Below, in pieces: positions 1 to 11,600 of a DNA stretch of 45,336 bases (position 1 is its first letter; every line of letters starts with the position of its first letter). The notes beneath the pieces were generated by a model. That model did no database searches and was not told where the DNA came from. It was given only the letters and a program-made list of their open reading frames with translations. Origin of the DNA: Bradyrhizobium sp. ORS 375 (GTDB taxonomy: Bacteria > Pseudomonadota > Alphaproteobacteria > Rhizobiales > Xanthobacteraceae); NCBI RefSeq assembly GCF_000239775.1, contig NZ_CAFI01000032.1, positions 1 through 45,336 on the forward strand, given 5' to 3'. A program made the translations under genes and the position numbers.

Positions 1-1
1 C

Positions 2-58
2 TATCGGATGGATCCCGCCGCGGGCGCCGCGCTGATGGCCCAGCTCCAGGCGCCGTGA
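2..58 (+). CDS. 3' end of an unidentified host CDS
   Basis: An open frame enters from the left edge and ends at a TGA (56-58), giving a C-terminal tail of about 18 residues ending in MAQLQAP. It lies just upstream of the tRNA gene, so it probably belongs to the core chromosome rather than the island. Too little is present to name it, and a chance open frame cannot be excluded. Confidence 0.3.
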   Translation, partial: YRMDPAAGAALMAQLQAP

Positions 59-113
59 CGCCGGCGCCGACAACCGTTCCGCAACGCCGGCAATGAAATT
101 TGCATCTCCCGTC

Positions 114-142
114 TTGCGGCGCGGCGCGTTCAAGGCTATGCG
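114..142 (+). promoter_or_regulatory. Putative sigma-70 promoter of tRNA-Glu
   Basis: TTGCGG (114-119) and TATGCG (137-142) are separated by 17 nt and end 11 nt before the mature tRNA 5' end. Position and spacing suit a tRNA promoter; the hexamers match the consensus only partly. Confidence 0.4.
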
Positions 143-153
143 GTTCACCTCAC

Positions 154-228
154 GCTCCCTTCGTCTAGCGGTTAGGACGCGGCCCTCTCAAGGCTGAAAC
201 AGGGGTTCGATTCCCCTAGGGAGCGCCA
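154..228 (+). tRNA. tRNA-Glu (CUC)
   Basis: The 75-nt sequence folds as a cloverleaf. The acceptor stem pairs GCTCCCT (154-160) with AGGGAGC (218-224), followed by a discriminator G and an encoded CCA (226-228). The anticodon stem CGGCC/GGCTG (one G-U pair) closes the loop CTCTCAA, placing anticodon CTC at 187-189. The T arm is AGGGG-TTCGATT-CCCCT. The 3' half of a tRNA gene is a classic target of tyrosine integrases, and everything to its right is accessory DNA, so this is probably one boundary of the island. No duplicate of the 3' end was noticed elsewhere in the window. Confidence 0.95.
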
Positions 229-723
229 ATAAAATCAATAACTTAGCCGACTGCAGAAAAAGTCGTCGAATATCCGTCAAATAAGCGCCCACGAACGGCG
301 GCGGTTATCAGAGATCGGCTCCGAGCAGTGTCGGCTCATCGTGTACTCCTTCCGGCCACCGGTCGACTTCGTGTCCTTGATCGGCCGTCTGCGTTATCTT
401 TCCCGTCCGCGGTGCCGAATAGGGATCGTAAAGGTTCAGATTTCGCCCCACGATGTGTACCGCCTTGTTTGTGACCTCGACGCGCCGGCCAGCGCGCGGA
501 GGTGGTTGCGGCGGAAGCCGCTGATGTCCAGTCGGATGTGCCGGCGGGCGGTGCGGGCGCAGGTTCGAACCAGATCGGGGCTGATTGCCCAGTTGTCGGC
601 ATCGTTGAGCGCAGCCTAGCGCGTTCGACGTCAGCGCTGGCTTGTTTCCCGGATTGCCTTGACGCCAGCGAGGCGCTCCTTCAGGCCGGAAGCGTCGAGA
701 TCCGCGACGCGGGATTCTATGCT
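229..723. other. Unassigned stretch between tRNA-Glu and IS21 element
   Basis: About 495 nt with no gene I can support. Open frames exist on both strands but overlap each other and show no recognisable motif. The base composition matches the flanking island. It probably holds relic sequence left by insertions beside the tRNA attachment site. No clear terminator is visible just after the tRNA. Confidence 0.4.
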
Positions 724-746
724 GCGCGGCGACAATCAGGATGAGA
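724..746 (+). repeat. IS21 left terminal inverted repeat
   Basis: The segment GCGGCGACAATCAGGATGAG is the approximate reverse complement of 3045-3066, with two substitutions and one indel. It marks the left end of the element; the exact outer base is uncertain by a few nucleotides. Confidence 0.6.
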
Positions 747-892
747 GAGCGCCGGCGGGAGCGGGACGAAGGGAGGGCGTAGCCCAAACCGGAGGACCGC
801 TCCCGCCGGCGGCGCGTCCCTTCAGGCCATCTGGCGGCCGGGTGGGGTTAGCGCAAGCTGTTGATTTGTCTCGACAAGAGGGGATCGACGGC

Positions 893-2931
<2,039 letters not shown>

Positions 2932-3021
2932 CGCCGCGACACCGCTGATTGTCGCCCAGCGTCAATCAGCCCTTGCCAAGCCGGGAGCCGGCGACAATGA
3001 TCACGGGACCCGGCCCCAATC

Positions 3022-3066
3022 TTCTCATCCAGATTGGCGCCCAGTTCTCATCCTAATCGTCGCGCT
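3022..3066 (+). repeat. IS21 right end with two tandem terminal motifs
   Basis: Two copies of a related motif lie in tandem: TTCTCATCCAGATTGGCGCC from 3022 and TTCTCATCCTAATCGTCGCG from 3045, 23 nt apart. The outer copy pairs with the left inverted repeat. Repeated terminal motifs are a known IS21-family trait. Confidence 0.55.
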
Positions 3067-3986
3067 ATAATAGCGTCGGAGTGCCTGTTGTGGCGCTGTT
3101 CGGTCTCGGTAATGCATTCTACAGTTCGGCCAAGTGCTCAGATCGGCGCTGGGTGCTGCTGGAGGCAGTCGATAATACTGGCGAGAACGGCTTCCAGCCG
3201 CTCGAGCTGGAGCAGGCGGTCCTCCGCCCTTATCAGCATGGGAACCGCGCCGGGCCGCAAGAGCAGCTGCTCTAAGAAGAAGGCCGCGAAGCGGTGGCGC
3301 GTGCGCTAGCTTTGACGGATGGGCCCCGGTCCGACTCAATTAAGACATCCTCGTAAGGCCGTCGAGTGGCCGACGATGCGCTCGGTGATCTGCTTCCCGT
3401 GGGTGGTGTATTGGGTGGGGCTGCGCCCGCCCATGCTTGGGTCGGGCCGCAGGTCGGCAAACTCATTGCTCGCCTTCCGCTCGGCGATCAGCAGTCGGTC
3501 GAGACGGGTGAAGCTTTCGCCGCCCGTCTTGCGCTCAAGCTTCGGCCGACTGCTCGGTCTACCGACCCGGCTCCAAGGCGACAATCTCGCTCGCGGATGC
3601 TGTGCGGCGGTGTAATCGCGGCGATGTTGGTGATGCGGCTGTCGTCCGTGTCACGCTCGGCGAATAGGTCTACCTCTTCCCGCAGTCGCGGTTGACGCCA
3701 AACGCCCGGGCGGACGTTAACAGCGGAGCCGACTTGAAAACGAGCGGCGACAGCCCAGGCATCCCCCGGCCAAATCAATTTATGGTTGATTTTTCGCCAA
3801 TTCCCGGTTGGGATGGCTTCGACCTTTGACGCCCCGCGGGGACGGTATATTGGGAATGCAGTTATCCACAGCAAAGTGTCGCCAACGGCAACTGATTCAT
3901 CATCGCATCGAATTCTCCATTACGGCCTTGATGCGGCGCAATGTAGGGTTGCCGTGGAATGATTCGGAAAGCGGGAGACCAGAGGC
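3067..3986. other. Relic stretch without a supported gene
   Basis: About 920 nt between the IS21 element and the caspase operon. Several short frames, mainly on the minus strand (3336-3584 and 3488-3874), have fairly natural amino-acid composition but overlap, lack good starts and match no family I recognise. They may be pieces of one decayed minus-strand gene. The last 150 nt are richer in A+T and presumably carry the promoter of the downstream operon. Confidence 0.4.
3826..3851 (+). promoter_or_regulatory. Weak candidate promoter for the caspase operon
   Basis: TTGACG (3826-3831) and TATATT (3846-3851) are good hexamers but only 14 nt apart, shorter than the usual 17. The palindrome CCCCGCGGGG fills the spacer. 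Such a short spacer could need an activator that distorts the spacer DNA; it may equally be coincidence. Confidence 0.25.
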
Positions 3987-4130
3987 ATGGTCGAGCGGGC
4001 TTCCCAAGGGACAGCCGCCTCCGATGTGACGAACAAAGACGCAGCGATCCTTCTGGTCGCTATCGAAGACATTCCGTTCCTCTCCTCACATTTCCAGTCT
4101 CGCTTTGATGAAAATCTCTCGCGCTCGATC
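3987..4130 (+). CDS. Possible N-terminal part of the caspase-like protein, in another frame
   Basis: An ATG at 3987 opens a frame whose first 48 or so residues look coding (DAAILLVAIEDIPFLSSHF, then SRFDENLSRSIRR), with codon use like the genes downstream. After about 4133 the same frame becomes a basic, arginine-rich tail typical of out-of-frame reading and stops at 4250. At that same point the caspase frame (+1) begins to look coding. One explanation is a single-base frameshift in what was, or is, one longer protein. The other is a short separate gene overlapping the caspase start. Confidence 0.4.
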
Positions 4131-5208
4131 CGGCGCCTGCCCAATCCACGTCCTCGTGGTCGTGGTCGGCAAGCACGCCGGTCATCCCTTTCAGAACGTC
4201 CAGGCATTCTGCGACGACATTATTCCGTTCTGGCTCGACAAGCCACATGACTTCACGCAGGGGATGTTCGTCAGCTCCGTGGAAGTGCTGGCGTCGGAGC
4301 CGGGGCGCTCGATCAGTTACTACGACGGGCAGACTGTACAATACGCGCAGGATCCGACGTTCGAGAACATCGCCGCGGCCTTCAAGGCCTGGACCGATCG
4401 CATCGTCAAGGAACGCGGAGCCGGCATCCTGCACTGGATAGGTCACGGTGCCACCAGAATGCAGGATGGCCCCGTTCAAATCTTGTTCACGCAGGGGCCG
4501 AAATATGATGCTCCGGCCGAGGGTATCCATTGGAGCGCCACAATCAACGACATCAACGCGCTGACGGTCGGCCGTCCTATGTTCTGCTTCATCGACAGCT
4601 GCAGAACGGGAGGCGACACGAACTATAGGTTTAATTCCGCATTCCACATGAACAGCGGTCCCGTGATCGACAACGCGACCGTGATCTTCAGCGCCATGGT
4701 CACTCAAAAGAGTCTCTGGGACAATAAGATCCACTTGAACGACCGGTTGGCAAAGGCCAAATTTCGGGGAGGACCGCTGGGGACGAGGGCCTTCCTCGAA
4801 TGCCTCTCAGGGACCGGAGCCGAATTGTTCATCAAGGGATATCCATCGCACGAAGTCACGGCGGCAAAGATCGCCGAGGGCGCGGGTGCGCTCTTTCGGC
4901 GCTGGGCTATGCATCTGGGACGATCGTTTCGGCAGCACTGGAACAACAGGGCAGAGGTCTGCTCCGGCGGCGTGCACGATCCGCTTCTCAGAACTCCGAA
5001 GCCCGCCACGGTTCTGGATGTGATCGGCGCCAACGCAGGTTCTGCCTGTTCGGTGAAGCTTCTTCCCAACGGCCCGACCACGGCCGGCGACAAAGGCCCG
5101 AAGGGCTATGAGTTTCACGTCGAGCGCGGCGATTATGAATTCCTCGTCCGCGGCAAATCATTCAAGAAGTCGATCGTCCGAGCCCATCAAGAGGTGCCGG
5201 TTCCATGA
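4105..5208 (+). CDS. Caspase-like (clan CD, C14-type) protease
   Basis: A 367-residue protein with the hallmarks of the caspase/metacaspase fold. A hydrophobic first strand (HVLVVVVGKHAGH) is followed by the histidine motif HWIGHGATR (His about 114) and the cysteine motif CFIDSCRTGGD (Cys about 166). The His-Cys gap of 52 residues suits the family. The last 60 residues (including YEFHVERGDYEFLVRGKSF) look like a small beta domain. No signal peptide or membrane segment is seen, so it should be cytoplasmic. Prokaryotic caspase-like proteases are frequent effectors in predicted cell-suicide and anti-phage systems. The start may be TTG 4105 or ATG 4108, or the protein may begin at 3987 through a frameshift. 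Its stop overlaps the next start (ATGA). Substrate unknown. Confidence 0.8.
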   Translation: MMKISRARSGACPIHVLVVVVGKHAGHPFQNVQAFCDDIIPFWLDKPHDFTQGMFVSSVEVLASEPGRSISYYDGQTVQYAQDPTFENIAAAFKAWTDRIVKERGAGILHWIGHGATRMQDGPVQILFTQGPKYDAPAEGIHWSATINDINALTVGRPMFCFIDSCRTGGDTNYRFNSAFHMNSGPVIDNATVIFSAMVTQKSLWDNKIHLNDRLAKAKFRGGPLGTRAFLECLSGTGAELFIKGYPSHEVTAAKIAEGAGALFRRWAMHLGRSFRQHWNNRAEVCSGGVHDPLLRTPKPATVLDVIGANAGSACSVKLLPNGPTTAGDKGPKGYEFHVERGDYEFLVRGKSFKKSIVRAHQEVPVP

Positions 5209-6272
5209 ACAAGGAGATGCCCGAGCTTCTCGAAGTTCCCCCACCACCTCTCTTTCTGGAAACTGTGGGCGCGGATGGAAAGATGCACAAGTGCATCGTG
5301 GAGATGGGCGAAGACGCACCGCCCTGGATCGATAGCAAATCCGACGCTCTTGTCGCCGCCCCGAACGGAGCTTCGGGCCACGGCACCATCTCAGTCGACG
5401 AGCTGAAATTCTACGAGGCATGCAGCGCCGTTCTCGGCAATGAAGCCGATTGGACCAATACTTTTCCAGAGGAACCGAACCGGAATGTTTGGTGGAGACT
5501 CTGGTTCGACGACAAGCCGGTGGACGATGGCAGCGGTCAGTTGCTTGGCAGGATGTTCAGATTCCATTTGCCCGAAAACATCAGGCACGCCCATCTGGAG
5601 CTCTCCAATCCGAAAGGGCCCCGTATTTTTGCTCGGATCGACTACGCTCTGTCCCTTTACGTCGATCTGCAACAGGACAAGGATGGACTTTTCCTTTGTC
5701 CACGAATTCTCACCAACTACGACCTTCCCGCCGCCTTCTGGGGGTTCCGCAGAGCGCTCATGCATGACGCGGCCGAGCAGACGGCTTGCAAGATCATCAC
5801 GCAACTCGAATGCGACAAGAAATGGTCCGTCGACCGATATGTCGCGGCCGCTCACTCGGTCCTGCTGTTTCCGCGGCTCGCGGACGGTCACCTGCAATCC
5901 GTCTTTTCCGGGCTGAAGTCGATCTCGAAGGAGGTTTCGGACGCGGGAATCTGCATGGCGCTGCTCGCTCTCATGTACCCCTCGCTCAAGATCGGCGACG
6001 CCACCGGCTTAGCGGCCGACGCGATCTCCGCCGCCAACGAGAATCCGCCGCGATACGGCTGCACTATGGAGTTGCTGGACCGCTACATTGAAGCATTGGC
6101 CGAAGTGCTGAAGTTCAGAAAGCCCCCAGCGGACGAAGCGATCAACCAGATGATCGCGCGGATCCGGGCTACCTTCGGCAGGGGGGATACCAGCGTCACC
6201 CGAGGGACTTCTCCCTACACTCCAGACGAGAGGGCCATCGGGCAAACGGCTCAAAAAAAAAGCCTGATCTGA
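5205..6272 (+). CDS. Unknown 355-aa partner of the caspase-like protease
   Basis: I do not recognise this family. The N-terminal 50 residues are proline-rich and probably flexible. A mixed middle part contains VWWRLWFDD and [22 protein letters not shown]. The second half (about 170-330) looks mainly helical, with the patch [19 protein letters not shown]. The end is polar and disordered. No signal peptide or membrane segment is visible. The start codon overlaps the caspase stop by 4 nt, so the two are probably made in fixed ratio and may work together, for example as sensor or adaptor and protease. Just before its stop is a run of nine A residues (6253-6261) where slippage would carry the reading into the S5 frame. 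Confidence 0.75.
   Translation: MNKEMPELLEVPPPPLFLETVGADGKMHKCIVEMGEDAPPWIDSKSDALVAAPNGASGHGTISVDELKFYEACSAVLGNEADWTNTFPEEPNRNVWWRLWFDDKPVDDGSGQLLGRMFRFHLPENIRHAHLELSNPKGPRIFARIDYALSLYVDLQQDKDGLFLCPRILTNYDLPAAFWGFRRALMHDAAEQTACKIITQLECDKKWSVDRYVAAAHSVLLFPRLADGHLQSVFSGLKSISKEVSDAGICMALLALMYPSLKIGDATGLAADAISAANENPPRYGCTMELLDRYIEALAEVLKFRKPPADEAINQMIARIRATFGRGDTSVTRGTSPYTPDERAIGQTAQKKSLI
6253..6261 (+). promoter_or_regulatory. A9 run: candidate slippage site joining two genes
   Basis: Nine consecutive A residues lie in the last codons of the upstream gene (CAA AAA AAA AGC), 9 nt before its stop. A -1 shift here enters the frame of the S5-like gene, which is open from here through its GTG start and onwards. 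A tracts of this length can cause transcriptional slippage or -1 ribosomal frameshifting. Whether it is used is inference. Confidence 0.35.
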
Positions 6273-6310
6273 TCCTCGACCATATCGAAACTCGCCTTCC
6301 TCTTCCTGCG

Positions 6311-6940
6311 GTGAGCCAATCGACCGCCGTTGAAGAGATTGAAGCGCCCGCGGAGCACAGGGTTCGGGCGCCCGCGTCCCCTTCCCCCCACCGCCTTCCC
6401 CGTAAGGAACGAGACGAGCGCGACTCTGAATTCGTCGACAAACTCGTACACATCAATCGCGTCGCAAAAGTGGTGAAGGGAGGGAAGCGGTTCGGCTTCG
6501 CAGCTCTTGTCGTGATCGGCGATCAGAAGGGTCGTGTAGGGTTCGGCCACGGTAAGGCGCGAGAGGTGCCGGAGGCGATTAAAAAGGCCACCGAATCTGC
6601 GAAGCGCAATCTGACCAAAGTCGCCCTCCGCGAGGGCCGTACACTGCATCACGACATCTTCGGGAGGCATGGTGCTGGTCGCGTCTATCTGCGTGCAGCC
6701 CCAGCGGGCACCGGCATCATCGCCGGCGGCCCTATGCGCGCTGTCTTCGAGACGCTCGGCATCCAGGATATCGTAGCCAAGTCCCTCGGGTCGTCAAATC
6801 CTTACAACATGGTGCGCGCCACGTTCAACGCGCTCAAAGGCCAGGATTCGCCGCGCTCAGTCGCAGCGCGACGCAATATCAAGGTATCAACGCTGCAGGC
6901 ACGTCGACGGCCAAGTGAGGATGAAGCGGTTGCCGAGTGA
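6311..6940 (+). CDS. rpsE: Stand-alone paralogue of 30S ribosomal protein S5
   Basis: A 209-residue protein whose residues 40-195 are a full S5. It has the N-terminal RNA-binding part ([20 protein letters not shown], then [20 protein letters not shown]) and the C-terminal domain ([20 protein letters not shown], then [16 protein letters not shown]). S5 is an essential small-subunit protein acting in decoding accuracy and assembly, normally encoded in the spc ribosomal operon. Here it sits alone between a caspase operon and an MBL gene. The sequence resembles alphaproteobacterial S5, and no core motif is obviously lost. The first 38 residues are an unusual polar extension. The GTG at 6311 has no Shine-Dalgarno sequence; the frame is open further upstream to the A9 run. 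It ends inside the next gene's start region, suggesting coupled translation. Confidence 0.9.
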   Translation: MSQSTAVEEIEAPAEHRVRAPASPSPHRLPRKERDERDSEFVDKLVHINRVAKVVKGGKRFGFAALVVIGDQKGRVGFGHGKAREVPEAIKKATESAKRNLTKVALREGRTLHHDIFGRHGAGRVYLRAAPAGTGIIAGGPMRAVFETLGIQDIVAKSLGSSNPYNMVRATFNALKGQDSPRSVAARRNIKVSTLQARRRPSEDEAVAE

Positions 6941-8006
6941 GGGCGCGACAGTAGAGTCCGTGACCGAAGTCGTGGCCTTCGACGCCCAGGACGGGGATTG
7001 CATCCTTATCCGCTGCATCGGTGAGGAACCGTTCAACATCCTCATCGACGCGGGGCGACGCGGGACCGAGCAGGCCATCGAAGCTTACTTCAAGACTTTG
7101 GAGCCTACGGAAAGGTCGATCGACCTCTTCGTCGTCACTCACATCGATTCCGATCATCTTGCCGGCGCCATCGGCGTCGCCGAAAGTGCTTTCCTATCGC
7201 CGCTTGTGAAGGAGGTCTGGTTCAACGGACCTCAGCATCTTTACGGCAGCACCACAGACGTGACGGAAATGTCGGTCGCCGAGGCTTTCCGCTTCTGCCT
7301 TGCCATTCGAGCAAAGGGATGGTCGTGGAACGGCTGGTTCGACGAAGGGGCGGTACAGAGAGGTGCCAGCGTGAGCCCGGTATCCAGCCTCTCGCTCGAT
7401 ATCCTCTCACCAAGCCAGAAACAGCTTCTTAGGCTCGGCAAGCATTGGGAAAGAGAGCTCCGCCGAATGAAAAATCGGACGGTCAAGCAGGTCGTCGAGA
7501 TGGGCCAGGGTGAGTTCGACGTCGCCGAACTGGCGAACGCGCCTTATTGTCGGGACACCAGTGTGGTGAACGCATCAAGTATTGTCTTGCTCATGCGGCA
7601 TGGAGACCACCGAATCCTGATGACCGCCGATTGTCCTGCGGAGCTGCTACTGGAAGGAGTACCTTCTCCGGTCGAGGTAGATGTCTGCAAATTTCCTCAC
7701 CATGGATCGGGTGGAAATTTCAGCCACGAACTGGCTGGTCGTATCAAGTCGAAGTGCTGGATCGTGAGCGCGAACGGTACTAATTCGCATCCGGAACCCG
7801 CCTCTATCGCCCGCATGCTCGTTGCGGCTCAAGGAGGAGCAATGGTCTTGTTCAACAACTCGCACGCCGAAGCGACGTTATGGAAAGACCCGTCAGTCGA
7901 GCGTCGCCACCTTCTTGTCACTAAGTACCGCGATCCCCAGTCACCTTGGTTGACTCTGATATTGCAAGATGGGGAGCTGTATGTTCGAGATGCGGCGCCT
8001 GATTGA
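6921..8006 (+). CDS. Metallo-beta-lactamase-fold hydrolase, ComEC-like type
   Basis: About 361 residues with the features of cytoplasmic MBL-fold proteins related to the ComEC hydrolase domain. An early beta strand ([14 protein letters not shown]) with LIDAG is followed by the metal motif [12 protein letters not shown]. Later come ILMTADC and [12 protein letters not shown], which supply the remaining metal ligands. This family cleaves phosphoester or related bonds, often in nucleic acids or nucleotides; the substrate here is unknown. There is no signal peptide. ATG 6921 overlaps the S5-like gene by 20 nt; GTG 6915 and GTG 6960 are alternative starts, and none has a convincing ribosome site. 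The overlap places it in one transcription unit with the three genes upstream. Confidence 0.85.
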   Translation: MKRLPSEGATVESVTEVVAFDAQDGDCILIRCIGEEPFNILIDAGRRGTEQAIEAYFKTLEPTERSIDLFVVTHIDSDHLAGAIGVAESAFLSPLVKEVWFNGPQHLYGSTTDVTEMSVAEAFRFCLAIRAKGWSWNGWFDEGAVQRGASVSPVSSLSLDILSPSQKQLLRLGKHWERELRRMKNRTVKQVVEMGQGEFDVAELANAPYCRDTSVVNASSIVLLMRHGDHRILMTADCPAELLLEGVPSPVEVDVCKFPHHGSGGNFSHELAGRIKSKCWIVSANGTNSHPEPASIARMLVAAQGGAMVLFNNSHAEATLWKDPSVERRHLLVTKYRDPQSPWLTLILQDGELYVRDAAPD

Positions 8007-8056
8007 CGGATCGCGTTCCGCCGAGTGGATGGTGTAGCTGGTATTGCGGGCCACTG

Positions 8057-8265
8057 CTAATTCCGGTGCGGGCCGAGCTGATCAGCCTGCCACGGTGGGC
8101 AGGCCGGCGGTGGAATCGTCGCGCAAGAAGGTGCGATGGTTTCTAACGTTATGTAGCGGTCGCGCTTGACGTTCCGTTCGCTGTTTGGTTCGAGCAGGAT
8201 GGCGCCGACCAGGCGAGCGATGGCGTCTTCATTGAGGAAGATGCCGACCACCTCGGCGTCTCTTG
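8057..8265 (-). pseudogene. C-terminal relic of an IS256-family transposase
   Basis: Read on the minus strand, the segment encodes RDAEVVGIFLNEDAIARLVG and then SERNVKRDRYITLETIAP. This is close to the conserved C-terminus of Mutator/IS256 transposases (normally VVGIFPNEAAI and RYMTLETI). The rest of the gene is missing upstream and the sequence beyond is unrelated, so only a scar of about 70 codons survives. It shows that this spot between two defence modules has been an insertion site. Confidence 0.7.
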
Positions 8266-8350
8266 GTCTCGCTGTTGAATGGCGTCGGGCTGATGATTGA
8301 CACTGCGCGTTCAGAGCCGGCGTTGATCGAAAAGCTCGGGTGCGGCATGG

Positions 8351-8635
8351 TTGTGGTCGCCTCGGCGGGAGAAGATAGATGACTTTCCGTGCAATCTGGA
8401 CAAGGTAACCAATGAAGCGCTTGCGCGCTTCAAGATAGACCAACGTCTGACTGACGCGAACTCGCCGCTATCGGACTGTCGAAGCGTGCGCTTCGGGTAT
8501 CCGCTTGACGACGTTGGCAAGGCGCACACGCTGTTCGACCGCCAGGGCTGTGCGTTCGTCGCTCTGGAATTAGGCGATCGAGTGTCAGTCCGGGCGCAGG
8601 CGCAAACGCAGAAAGAGCCCCCAGCCAATGCCTGA
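8351..8635 (+). CDS. Small hypothetical protein upstream of the sacsin-like gene
   Basis: A 94-residue open frame of no family I recognise. Its middle (DKVTNEALARFKIDQRLTD) has natural composition; the start is poorly supported. It ends with a TGA overlapping the next gene's ATG by 8 nt, which would allow translational coupling. It may be a real short first gene of the operon, or relic sequence next to the transposase scar. No motif suggests a function. Confidence 0.3.
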   Translation: MWSPRREKIDDFPCNLDKVTNEALARFKIDQRLTDANSPLSDCRSVRFGYPLDDVGKAHTLFDRQGCAFVALELGDRVSVRAQAQTQKEPPANA

Positions 8636-11600
8636 CTATATCGACGATCCGATATCAAAGCTGGATCAGATCAAGAGCAATCTGCGAGATCGCTATGAAT
8701 CTGGTTTTTCGATCCTGAAGGAACTATTGCAGAACGCCGACGACGCTAAAGAAGCCCGACGTTTCAGGCTTGACGCGCTGCCAGGCTGGAGGGCGGCCAT
8801 GAATCCACTGCTTCGTGGGCCTGGGCTTTTGGTGATCAACGATGGCATCTTTCGCAAGGAAGACGAGCGCGGCATTCTCTCATTTGGCGCAAGCGGTAAG
8901 GCCTCCGACAGCACCGCGGCTGGCAAATTTGGTTTTGGCCAAAAAGCCGTGTTTCACCTTTGTGACGCGTTCATTGTCTATGCACATAGGGAAAACGGCG
9001 AAACCTTCAGTACTGTTGTAAACCCGTTCCTCCGGGTTAAGATCGAGGGCAATATCAGTGCGCAGTGGGAGCCGCCTGATGGCACGCTTGATTCCGCCGA
9101 CATCGCCTTCTTGAAGGGCCAGATCGCTTCCGATTTTCCGGATCGCCACCTTGTCCTGTGGTTACCATTGCGTCGAGAAGGTATTCGTCCAGCCCCAGGA
9201 GTTGGATTCTCCAGCGACATTCCGTCGATAGAACAGACGCTCGAAGAACTCATCCGACCCGACGAATTGCGTGCCCTTCTGACGGCGCTTCGCCGTCTGA
9301 AATCAATCGAGATTCGGGAGAGCAGCAAGCTTCGCTGCGGGCTTGAGCTTGACGACACGCGAGGCCGTCTCCTGGGACCGGATCGTTTGAACGACAGCGT
9401 TCGCTCCTTTGGTGGCGCAATTCGAAACACCGCGGACAGGTCGACAACGCTATTCGTCGGGCGTGAGGCGATGGTTTTAGATGGGCGTCTCGCAGAGCTG
9501 AAATGCACGCCGCATTGGCCGCGCGCGATCACCGTTCTCAGCCCCCAACCCGTTCCGGAAAAGGGAGAGCCGCACGGGGCAGCGACGCTGTTGCGCATTC
9601 CTCAAAGAGAATTTGAGCGCACCACATCTGCGCAACTACGCATTTCCTGGGCTGTGTTCCTGCCGATATCCGATGTGTCCGACATAGTCATCTCGCTCGA
9701 CGGCAGCGCGCTCGGCCAATTCCGATTGCTGTTGCACGGCTACTTCTTCCTCGACAGTGGCCGACGCCAGATCGAAGGCCTGGACGCTGCCATCGAAACA
9801 GGCATACCTGCTGATGCTGCGGCGCTGCGCCGCGCGTGGAATGCGGAGCTTCGTGATTCCGTGCTGCTCCCGCTCCTGCCGACTCTGCTGAGAGACGCCC
9901 TTGGTTCGGCGATGTTGACATCAGCCGAGCTCACGCAGCTCGTATCGGCACTCGCTCGTGACAACTGGTTTGGGCGCAACCGTGAAGCTATTTGCCGAGA
10001 GCACGCATTGGTGCGTGTGCTCGAAGGGCCAGCCACCGTTTGGCGTGTCATTCCGTCGGGAAACGCCTTGCGTCCGCTGCCGGCCTCGGTAGCGGACGCC
10101 CCTCAACGGATTGAGGAATTGTTCGGATCTATCAACGCGTGGGCCGAGGCGAGCGCTGCGCATCTCATTGTCGATGTGGGCGCCGCGCTGAGCGCGCGAC
10201 CAGTAATTTGGACTCAAGCAGACCTCGACGCAATGTTCTCCGGAATTTCGTCGCGTGCGTTTCAATCGCGCGAGCTCGCGCGACTTCTTGTCGATTTTCT
10301 GGAAATGGCGGCGCTTGGCCACGCCGAGCATTCCGCGATCGGGCCGCACATGGTCTCGGCTCTGCGCGCTGCGATGACGGAAATTCAGGCGCTTGCTCCG
10401 TCTGAACTCGTTAAATCGGCTCTTGCCCACGTTCCACATGGCGCGTTGTTCCCGCTTCCACCATCCGTCGAGAGCCGGCAAGTCCTGCGTGCGCTGGCAT
10501 CTACCCCGGCGAAGATCCTTCCAGTTCGTGGCGAATGGCTCGACGATGGCCGACGCCCTCCCCGACTGTTCGACGAAGACCTAAAGACGTTTCTCGCCGC
10601 ACTTGAGCCGCTGATTGAAGGCAATCAGGCGGATCAAGCGGCTACCTCCGCGTTGGCGCTGCTCGCCCAAGCCGAGCGGAATATCTCCGAACTGGCGCGT
10701 GATCGCGATTTCGCATCCATCAAGGTTCTGCGGGTGCGAGATGTCCGTATTCGCGCCCCGATTGTGCTGTCGCTGCAAACGCTTGTTGAACGCTCCAGAG
10801 CGGGACTCCTGTTCTCAAGCTCGCCCCAGGCGAACGCATGGCTGCCGTTACTCGTGGAGGCATTGCCAGATGTGTCCCCTCTGATCGTGGATAGCGGCGC
10901 GATGCCCCTCCTTCGAGATGAAGCAAAGCTTGAGCTTCAGTCAGCGGGCAAGGAGTCTGCTTTCTCGCTTATCAACAAGGCTATGAGCTTTGGGCCGGCA
11001 AACGCCCGCCAACGGCTACTGGATGAGATTGGAATCGACAATGGAGACGATCCCGCGGCTGCCCGGCGCCTCTGCGTCGGTATCCACGAAGCAGGATACG
11101 CAGCATCGAAGCTTTGGACGCTCGACCCGAACCAAAAAAGGATAGAGCGCATTGCCACAGCTCTTGTTTCCCGAGGCCAGAACGAGTTTCTGGTCCCGAC
11201 TACAATTGCAGACGGGCTTTCCAGGACGCAGCGAAATCATCTTCGCATAGAGGTACTCGACGCGACCAATCTGGAGGCTTTGTTCGAGAAGAACATCGCC
11301 GCCATTGAGCAACTTAGCGCCGATGCTTCACAGCGAGAAGCGGTGCTTGAGGCAGGGCTGTCCGATGGCTTGTTGATCCGGTTGCCCATCCACGAAAGGA
11401 TGGACGGAACAGTTGGGGATGGAAAGGGCGTCTTTCGTGAAACGAAGGAATGGCCTGTGCCTGACGCGTTGCGGGCGGCCGTCTCTGTCGTCCGGCCATG
11501 CCAAAGCCAAAAGGCGCGGGAACAGCAAAGACAGCTTATCAAAGCATGGTCGCCGCAAAGCCAGATTGAGGTCGCGCTAAGCTGCGAGGATCCATCCCGC

